A stretch of DNA of 14,338 bases, taken from Fimbriimonadales bacterium. Its GTDB lineage: Bacteria > Armatimonadota > Fimbriimonadia > Fimbriimonadales > GBS-DC. The stretch spans positions 1 to 14,338 of the forward strand of contig JAOAES010000017.1 of NCBI GenBank assembly GCA_026416655.1, written 5' to 3'. The translations under genes and the position numbers were made by a program. Under the pieces are notes generated by a model. The model had not been told where the DNA came from and searched no databases. It was given only the letters and a program-made list of their open reading frames with translations. Shown here piece after piece: positions 1 to 4,847 of this stretch (the stretch's first letter is position 1; each line of letters opens with the position of its first letter).

Positions 1-1
1 G

Positions 2-763
2 CACGAACTTGGCGCGAAGGTCAGCCTCTACGGGGGCGAACCCGACGGCGATAACATCAATCTCGGCTGCGGCTCCACGCACCTTGAAACCTTGCAGAAC
101 GCCGTGCTGGAGACCGACGCCGACCTCGGCGTGGCGTTTGACGGCGACGCCGACCGCGCCCTGTTCGTGGACGAGAGAGGCGACCCCGTCGACGGCGACG
201 CGATTATGACCCTCTGGGCAATTACGCGCCACAAGCAGAACACGCTGAATCCCCCGCTGGTTATCGCCACCGAGATGAGCAACCTCGGCATGCAGCGACG
301 GTTGGAAGCGGAGGGCATTCAGCTGCAGCGTACCAAAGTCGGCGACCGCTATGTCGCCGAGGCGATGCGAGCGACGGGCGCGCTCATCGGGGGCGAGCAG
401 TCGGGGCATATCATCTTCAGCGAACGCGCCACCACAGGCGATGGGCTGATTACCATGCTCGAAACGCTGGGGCTGTACCTCCACTATCAGAGACCCTTCT
501 CGGAGATTGCGCACCCGTTCACGCCCTATCCGCAGAAGTTAGTCACGGTTCCTGTGCGCGACAAGCACGCGTGGCAGACGCATGCTGAGATTCAAGCGTT
601 CATCCGCGAGGCGGAGCGGACGCTCGAATCGCGCGGGAGGCTCAACATCCGTGCATCGGGCACGGAGAACGCGATTCGCGTGATGGTCGAGGCAGAGACG
701 CTGGAGATGGTGGAGGCGACCATCACCCCCCTTGTGGAAGCGATTCGGCGGGCGTTGGGATAA
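2..763 (+). CDS. glmM: Phosphoglucosamine mutase, C-terminal part (5' end outside window)
   Basis: GlmM interconverts glucosamine-6-phosphate and glucosamine-1-phosphate in the cytoplasm, on the route to UDP-GlcNAc and peptidoglycan. The reading frame is open from base 2, so 254 C-terminal residues of a family usually near 445 are present; the active-site serine loop lies upstream of the window. Visible family signatures are ELGA.V and GGEPDG.NIN near the start, the metal-binding loop AFDGDADR, VDERG..VDGD, the sugar-binding segment GGEQSGH, TTGDG, and the C-terminal phosphate-binding motif RASGTEN.IRVMVE. KVGDRYV and GGEQSGH favour GlmM over phosphomannomutase. The gene is convergent with the glycosidase gene, with 41 bp between stops, and has no operon partner inside the window. 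Recognition is by residue pattern; the family call is firm. Confidence 0.95.
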   Translation, partial: HELGAKVSLYGGEPDGDNINLGCGSTHLETLQNAVLETDADLGVAFDGDADRALFVDERGDPVDGDAIMTLWAITRHKQNTLNPPLVIATEMSNLGMQRRLEAEGIQLQRTKVGDRYVAEAMRATGALIGGEQSGHIIFSERATTGDGLITMLETLGLYLHYQRPFSEIAHPFTPYPQKLVTVPVRDKHAWQTHAEIQAFIREAERTLESRGRLNIRASGTENAIRVMVEAETLEMVEATITPLVEAIRRALG

Positions 764-784
764 ATCGGCATCGCGCCGTATGAC

Positions 785-806
785 AGCAGGTGCGAGACGC
801 CCTGCT
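785..806. terminator. Hairpin between convergent glmM and glycosidase genes
   Basis: AGCAGG (785-790) pairs with CCTGCT (801-806), and GCG/CGC continues the stem across one bulged T to an AGA loop. It lies in the 41-bp gap and touches the 3' end of the minus-strand gene. Neither side has a good T-run, so it may be a weak bidirectional terminator or an mRNA 3'-end stabiliser. Confidence 0.35.
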
Positions 807-3048
807 ACTCTACCAGCGACCATGCGGACATCGAGCGGGCGTAGTAACTGCCGCATTCAGGCTCGTTGAACGGATTGCGTCTCGCACCATCGTGACGCCC
901 GCGCACGGCTTGCACGACCTGCAACGCCTCCTCGCATAGCCCGTAGTCCAACAACAGGCGGGCGAACATATACTCCAAGCCTGTCCAGCATTCCGCCCAA
1001 TAGACAGGGGGCAGTTCAGGACGCTCGCCCCGTGGGTAGGAGCAGATGACTACGCCCGCCTCGTCGCCTGTGGCGTAGACACGCATGTTGTTATAATGTG
1101 CGTGCAGATGGGGCAGGAAGTTGTAGCGATAGAGAGAGCGCAGGCTCTGCACGATGTGTTCGCGCTTCAACAGGTCGCCCAGCCCCGCGCGATTCGCCTT
1201 ATACTGCCCTGTGAGCTGGTCAATCAGGCAGCCCGCGCCCATCTGATAGGGAGGCGTTTCGGGGCTGGGTTTCAGGGTGCAGGTCGCGGGGTGCGGCGGC
1301 TCAGGGGGCGTCTGCACGCGCTGCTCGTAATACTCGCCGTTGAATAGGTGCGTGTCCAGCCAAGCACTGCCTTGCTCGAACAGGCGTCGACACGCCGCGG
1401 CGAAATCCGAATCGCCGACAATTTGCGCCATCGCCTCGCATGCCCGGAGCGCGGCTAAATACCAGACGCCTGTCATCGGATTGGGTCCGAAAAACTCGAT
1501 ATCGTAGGTGTTGTGCTGGGCGTTCTCCATCACGCCGTCGCGGTCGGCGTCCCAGCCATAAGGCTGCCACGCGAATTGCAGCATCTGCTTTGCGCGGGGG
1601 TAATTCGCCCGCAGCCACTCGTTGTCGCCCTCGCGCCGATACTGTTGATAAACGCGCACAATTAGCCCCATCTGTCCGTCGGCGGCGGCGAGCGACCACT
1701 GCGACGCGCCGAGCGGCAAATCCAGCCGAAACCGCTGGGCGCCATCGTCCATCAGCCCATAGCGCAGGTGCGCCTCCAGCATCGAGCGGTGCAGGTCGGG
1801 AAACAGCGCGAGCGTCGCTTGCTCGTAGTTCCACACATGCGTACACGAGCCATGACAGCAGCCCGTTGTGGCGCTACAGCCCTCAAAGCCGCAGAAGGTT
1901 CCATCCTCCAGCCGAAAGCAGGTGGGACTGCGCAGCACAGCGAGGCAGTTCAGTGCGGACTCGGCGATTGGCGCGGGATGGGCTTCCGTCACGGAACGCA
2001 CAAACCGTGCCGTGCGGTCATACAGATCTGGCAGGCGCGGAATGACATGCCTCGCAACCTCCAACGCGCCCCCGAAGCGAGTGGCGTAATGGTTGCGCAC
2101 GATGGGGTCGGCGTTCGAGTCGCCCTGAAACCAGCCCAGCTCACGCAGGTCGCGGTAGGGAAACCACCATACAAGCAGGAACTGGCGTGCCGCCTCGCCA
2201 TGCGGAGGGAGGGTCAGGCGCGTGCTGATCGAGCTACGCATGCCGCGCTCGTCGGCGGGTGGACACGGCTGGTCAGGCGCGGCGTCGAGCAGCACGCCCT
2301 CCCGCAACAGCATGTCTATCAGTGCCAACACATCCGCGCCCCATGCCCACCGCTCTTGAAACGCCCAGCGCCGCGCGACAACCGCCTCCACATCGTCGCA
2401 CAATAACGCCAGCTCGCCCCAGCGAGGGTTGCGCTGAACAGAATCCTTGCGCATCACAAAGCCGCGCCAATCGTGCGATTCGGCATACTCCGTGAGATTG
2501 CCCCGCAGGTCACTCTGCACGCCGTCGTCGCCGATGAAGTTGGATAGTGTGAAGACCAGCGTGGCGTCCATCGGCGTTTCGGCGCGGTTCTGCAGCGTGA
2601 TACGCAGTAAACCGAACGGCAGGCTGGAGTCGTCCGTCGCTTCGGGAATCAGGGGGTTGAACGCCTCGATGCCTACTTCGAGGGGCAGTTCCGGGTCGTG
2701 CAGGCGGGCGCGTCCGAACGGGTAGGCGGCTTCGAAACCGAGCGGGCGCATGCGGGGAATGCCTGCCAGCGAACCTGCGGCGCCGTGGTCGGCGTCGAGG
2801 GTCAGGCGGTGCAGGCTCTCCAACACACGCAGGCGAGGCGCACCGCCCTCAGGTTGTACGCGCAGCAACAGGTGTGAATACGCTGGTCGCCAACCTCGAT
2901 GGGGACGGCTCATCAGCTGCCAGTCCAGCAGCGCGCCGTCGCCCCCAAGCGCGAAACAGCCTGTGCCAATCCCACCGACGGGCATAGCGATAGCCCGAAT
3001 CCGCTCCGTAGGATAGTAGGCGAGAACAGGCATGTTACCTTTAATCAT
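805..3048 (-). CDS. GH116-family glycosidase (glucosylceramidase/beta-glucosidase-like)
   Basis: A 747-residue protein related to the GH116 family, which includes human GBA2 and bacterial beta-glucosidases. The N-terminal beta-domain begins with the family signature MPVGGIGTG and continues with LLDWQLMSRP. The C-terminal alpha-barrel has CTHVWNYEQA (residues 402-411), QHNTYDIEFFGPNPM (D516, the likely acid/base by analogy with D677 of GBA2), AECWTGLEY (E686, the region that contacts glucose in characterised members) and a family-like end, RNPFNEPECGSYYARSM. No signal peptide or membrane segment is visible, so it probably acts in the cytoplasm on imported glycosides. The length is close to characterised bacterial members of about 800. 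The nucleophile cannot be assigned safely; E409 is a candidate. GGGAGG lies about 4 bases before the chosen ATG; a second ATG five codons later (3033) is possible. The start overlaps the stop of a short upstream frame as ATGA. Substrate is not predictable from sequence. Confidence 0.85.
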   Translation of the reverse strand: MIKGNMPVLAYYPTERIRAIAMPVGGIGTGCFALGGDGALLDWQLMSRPHRGWRPAYSHLLLRVQPEGGAPRLRVLESLHRLTLDADHGAAGSLAGIPRMRPLGFEAAYPFGRARLHDPELPLEVGIEAFNPLIPEATDDSSLPFGLLRITLQNRAETPMDATLVFTLSNFIGDDGVQSDLRGNLTEYAESHDWRGFVMRKDSVQRNPRWGELALLCDDVEAVVARRWAFQERWAWGADVLALIDMLLREGVLLDAAPDQPCPPADERGMRSSISTRLTLPPHGEAARQFLLVWWFPYRDLRELGWFQGDSNADPIVRNHYATRFGGALEVARHVIPRLPDLYDRTARFVRSVTEAHPAPIAESALNCLAVLRSPTCFRLEDGTFCGFEGCSATTGCCHGSCTHVWNYEQATLALFPDLHRSMLEAHLRYGLMDDGAQRFRLDLPLGASQWSLAAADGQMGLIVRVYQQYRREGDNEWLRANYPRAKQMLQFAWQPYGWDADRDGVMENAQHNTYDIEFFGPNPMTGVWYLAALRACEAMAQIVGDSDFAAACRRLFEQGSAWLDTHLFNGEYYEQRVQTPPEPPHPATCTLKPSPETPPYQMGAGCLIDQLTGQYKANRAGLGDLLKREHIVQSLRSLYRYNFLPHLHAHYNNMRVYATGDEAGVVICSYPRGERPELPPVYWAECWTGLEYMFARLLLDYGLCEEALQVVQAVRGRHDGARRNPFNEPECGSYYARSMSAWSLVE

Positions 3049-3251
3049 GTGTCCTCCCAGATGGGTGTAGGCGAATCAACGGGGATTTCCTGCACGCGCC
3101 AGCGCGCTTTCTGTTTTAGGCGGGGCAGCGAAATCCGCACATGGAACTTTTCGCCGCGTTGCGGGGCGTTCCTGCCGACGAGCCAGATAGTGTTAGCGGC
3201 TGACGACTCGTAGCCTGCTGGATGGGGACGAAAAAAGGTCAACGCCCCCAC
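3045..3251 (-). pseudogene. Short coding-like frame, probable 3' remnant of a lost gene
   Basis: Sixty-eight codons opening at a GTG inside the hairpin at 3238-3266 and ending in TGA that overlaps the glycosidase start as ATGA. Codon choice (GCC, CGC, GGC, AAG, TTC, GTG) resembles the neighbouring genes, and the peptide is rich in W, R and hydrophobic residues, with segments such as NTIWLVGRNAPQRGEKFHV, like the end of a beta-sandwich domain. The frame stays open upstream to 3344 without an ATG, across the terminator and the small-RNA gene, so no credible start exists. The 4-bp overlap is what one expects when two genes were translationally coupled. I infer that the 5' part of an upstream partner was lost. 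I do not recognise the protein. It could also be a chance open frame in GC-rich DNA. Confidence 0.25.
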
Positions 3252-3266
3252 GAGTGGGGGGTTGAC
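3231..3266 (-). terminator. Intrinsic terminator for the flavin reductase-upp transcript
   Basis: Reading the minus strand, GTCAACCCCCCAC pairs with GTGGGGGCGTTGAC (one extra C) and is followed after one base by TTTTTT (plus-strand A-run 3231-3236). This is a strong intrinsic terminator for transcription arriving from upp, whose stop is about 140 bases upstream at 3409. The hairpin arm includes most of the -35 element of the opposite-strand promoter at 3262. Confidence 0.75.
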
Positions 3267-3291
3267 TTTCGCGCGTCGGATAGGGTATAAA
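3262..3291 (+). promoter_or_regulatory. Sigma70-type promoter of the small RNA gene
   Basis: TTGACT (3262-3267), an 18-base spacer and TATAAA (3286-3291), giving an expected start near 3298. The element matches the promoter at 13604-13633 in its GTTGACT box, spacer length and GGG immediately before the -10. Nothing protein-coding lies downstream before the terminator at 3381-3407. Confidence 0.75.
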
Positions 3292-3297
3292 TAGGCT

Positions 3298-3407
3298 ATC
3301 GTCAGGAAGACGACGCTTGTAGAGGGTAACCTTGGCTCGCTCTACGAAGCATCTGGGACATGGAGGTCCCGCCCGATTTGGGCTAACCCCTGGGGTTAGC
3401 CTTTTTT
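3298..3407 (+). ncRNA. Putative structured small RNA, about 110 nt, family unknown
   Basis: The segment runs from the predicted start of the promoter at 3262-3291 to the end of a perfect intrinsic terminator, and has no open frame of note. Almost every part folds locally. Hairpin 1 is TCGTC/GACGA (3299-3313) with loop AGGAA. Hairpin 2 is a 10-bp stem, 3315-3324 with 3340-3350, with one bulged G and a 15-base loop. Hairpin 3 is GGGAC/GTCCC (3355-3370) with hexaloop AUGGAG. GCCC/GGGC (3371-3383) overlaps the first bases of the terminator stem. It does not show the core of SRP RNA, a 6S-length duplex, tmRNA features or any riboswitch motif I know, and no gene follows in sense. It lies wholly antisense to the probable 3' UTR of upp mRNA. 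Start and end are predicted from signals only. Confidence 0.6.
3381..3407 (+). terminator. Intrinsic terminator of the small RNA
   Basis: GGCTAACCC (3381-3389) pairs perfectly with GGGTTAGCC (3393-3401) around a three-base loop and is followed by TTTTTT (3402-3407). It ends one base before the upp stop codon. On the minus strand the hairpin is followed by CAAATC, with no T-run, so it should not stop upp transcription well. Confidence 0.88.
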
Positions 3408-3408
3408 G

Positions 3409-4035
3409 TTAGCGCGCTCCTGTGCCGTAAAGCCTGTCTCCGAAGTCGCCCAGCCCCGGCAGAATGAATTTTCGGTCATTCAGCCCTCGATCTAAAGAGG
3501 CGGCGACGATTTTCACCTGCGGGAATCGCTCATTCAGGAGTTGCACGCCTTCGGGCGCGGCAACCACGCAGATATGCACGATGTCGCGCGCGCCTGCCTT
3601 GAGCAACACCTCGACCGCCTGAGCCGCCGAGCCACCCGTCGCCAGCATCGGGTCGAGCAGCAGCACACGGCTCTCGCCAATCGGGGGAAGTTTGCAGTAA
3701 TACGCGCGCGCCACCGCTGTCTGCTCATCGCGCTCCAGACCGATGTAGCCCACGCGCACCTCCGTAAACAGCTCGGTAATCGCCTCCAGCATCCCCAGCC
3801 CCGCCCGCAGGATGGGCACGGCGACAATCGGCTGCGCTAAGGAGTGCCCCTGCGTCGGCTCCAACGGCGTCTGCACCGTATGTTCCCGGAGCGGCAAATC
3901 GCGCGTGGCTTCGATTGCGAGCAGGAGCGTGAGCTGACGCGCCAGCGCACGAAACTGCGACGGCTCCGTCGTCTCATCGCGCAGGCGCGTCAAAATATGT
4001 TTCACCAGCGGATGATGCACCACCTCAATCTGCAT
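3409..4035 (-). CDS. upp: Uracil phosphoribosyltransferase
   Basis: Upp converts uracil and PRPP to UMP and pyrophosphate in the cytoplasm (pyrimidine salvage). The 208 residues equal the length of E. coli Upp. The N-terminus MQIEVVHHPLVKH lines up with the usual MK..EV.HPLVKH, PILRAGLGML is conserved, the PRPP-binding loop DPMLATGGS occupies residues 128-136, and the uracil-side end reads LPGLGDFGDRLYGT. A GTG nine bases upstream (4044) would add three residues, but the ATG at 4035 gives the family N-terminus and has GGTGA six to eleven bases ahead of it. It follows the flavin reductase gene by 30 bp on the same strand, so the two are probably co-transcribed. Transcription likely continues past the stop to the terminator at 3231-3266. 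Confidence 0.96.
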   Translation of the reverse strand: MQIEVVHHPLVKHILTRLRDETTEPSQFRALARQLTLLLAIEATRDLPLREHTVQTPLEPTQGHSLAQPIVAVPILRAGLGMLEAITELFTEVRVGYIGLERDEQTAVARAYYCKLPPIGESRVLLLDPMLATGGSAAQAVEVLLKAGARDIVHICVVAAPEGVQLLNERFPQVKIVAASLDRGLNDRKFILPGLGDFGDRLYGTGAR

Positions 4036-4065
4036 GCCGTTCACCAGAATCGATTGTACCTGGCG

Positions 4066-4695
4066 CTACTTCCCTGTTGGGCGTTCCATGCGGAACATCG
4101 CTTCGGGCGTCGCGCGCACATACCACGACTCGCCCATCCTGCCGATAAAGTCGGCAACGAGGTCATCCACCACGCCCTCCGGCTTGAGCAGATGCTCTGC
4201 GATATGGAAGCAGACGACCTCGCCGATGACATAGTTCGCCGCGACGGGACCTGCGCCATGCGCGACCACCTGAAAGAGTTTGCACTCCATCGCGATGGGG
4301 CTTTCGGCAACGCGCGGCGGCTTCACATAGAGCGACGGCGCACGGGTCAGCCCCGCCTCCTCGAACTCGGACACGCCATACTCGTACTCGAACGCGGTCT
4401 GATTCATCTTCTCTGCCAACCAGTAGGGCGCGATATTGACGACAAACTCGCCCGTCGCCTGCACATTGCGCAGGGTGTCTTTCGGGCGTCCGTCGCGGAA
4501 GTTCGTGCAGGAGAACATCACCGACACAGGGTTCGCCCCGCCCGCGTTGAAGAAGCTGAACGGCGCGAGATTCACGCAACCGTCAGCGGAGCAGGTGCTG
4601 ACCCACGCTATCGGGCGCGGCGCAACACAACTGATGAGCAGGGCATACGCATCGCGCACGCCCATCTCCGAAGGAACGAAGGTTCGGGTAAGCAT
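4066..4695 (-). CDS. Flavin reductase-like FMN-binding protein (RutF/DIM6-NTAB family)
   Basis: A 209-residue split-barrel FMN-binding protein of the flavin reductase-like family, cytoplasmic, expected to bind FMN and use NAD(P)H to reduce flavin or an unknown substrate. Visible signatures are PRPIAWVST (residues 26-34), the flavin-contact segment VNLAPFSFFN (41-50), RDGRPKDTLRN, GEFVVNI, MN.TA.EYE.GV.EFE.AGLT and PPRVAESPIAMECKL, all in family order. The frame could open 29 codons further upstream at 4782, but those residues look non-coding and overlap the downstream flank of rpoC; the ATG at 4695 begins MLTRTFVPSEMGVRDAYALL, which resembles family N-termini. There is no strong Shine-Dalgarno before it. 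upp follows 30 bp downstream. The pairing with upp suggests a pyrimidine link, since RutF belongs to a uracil-degradation pathway, but no other rut gene is present, so this is only a hint. I see no convincing promoter in 4696-4796. Confidence 0.85.
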   Translation of the reverse strand: MLTRTFVPSEMGVRDAYALLISCVAPRPIAWVSTCSADGCVNLAPFSFFNAGGANPVSVMFSCTNFRDGRPKDTLRNVQATGEFVVNIAPYWLAEKMNQTAFEYEYGVSEFEEAGLTRAPSLYVKPPRVAESPIAMECKLFQVVAHGAGPVAANYVIGEVVCFHIAEHLLKPEGVVDDLVADFIGRMGESWYVRATPEAMFRMERPTGK

Positions 4696-4796
4696 CGGGA
4701 AAAAGGATACCCTGAGCGCGAGCAGCCGCCTACGCGATTCGGGACACAAAGAGGCGTAATGCCACCATCGGGTTCGCACCAAACTGGATTACGATG

Positions 4797-4833
4797 CCCT
4801 ACCCCCGTCCCCCTCAACGGGACGGGGGTAGGG
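4797..4833 (-). terminator. Perfect 15-bp hairpin after rpoC
   Basis: CCCTACCCCCGTCCC (4797-4811) pairs perfectly with GGGACGGGGGTAGGG (4819-4833) around a 7-base loop, 14 bases beyond the rpoC stop. The minus strand after it reads GCATCGTAATCC, so the T-run of a classic intrinsic terminator is missing. It probably ends or stabilises the 3' end of the rpoBC mRNA; a dispersed genomic repeat is the alternative. Confidence 0.5.
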
Positions 4834-4847
4834 TTCTCGTCTTGGTG

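Noticed and set aside
1092..1097. TATAAT box on the plus strand near 1092
   Set aside because: It is inside the glycosidase gene and has no -35 at a usable distance; the nearest similar hexamer is about 10 bases upstream.
3298..3407. Small RNA as SRP (4.5S) RNA, 6S RNA or a riboswitch
   Set aside because: The SRP core (GGAAG...AGCAGCC-like loop) is missing, the length and multiple hairpins do not fit the long 6S duplex, and no sense-strand gene follows that a riboswitch could control.
4696..4782. Longer start for the flavin reductase, adding 29 residues
   Set aside because: The extra residues (basic, W/R-rich) do not resemble family N-termini, and the ATG at 4695 gives the expected beginning.
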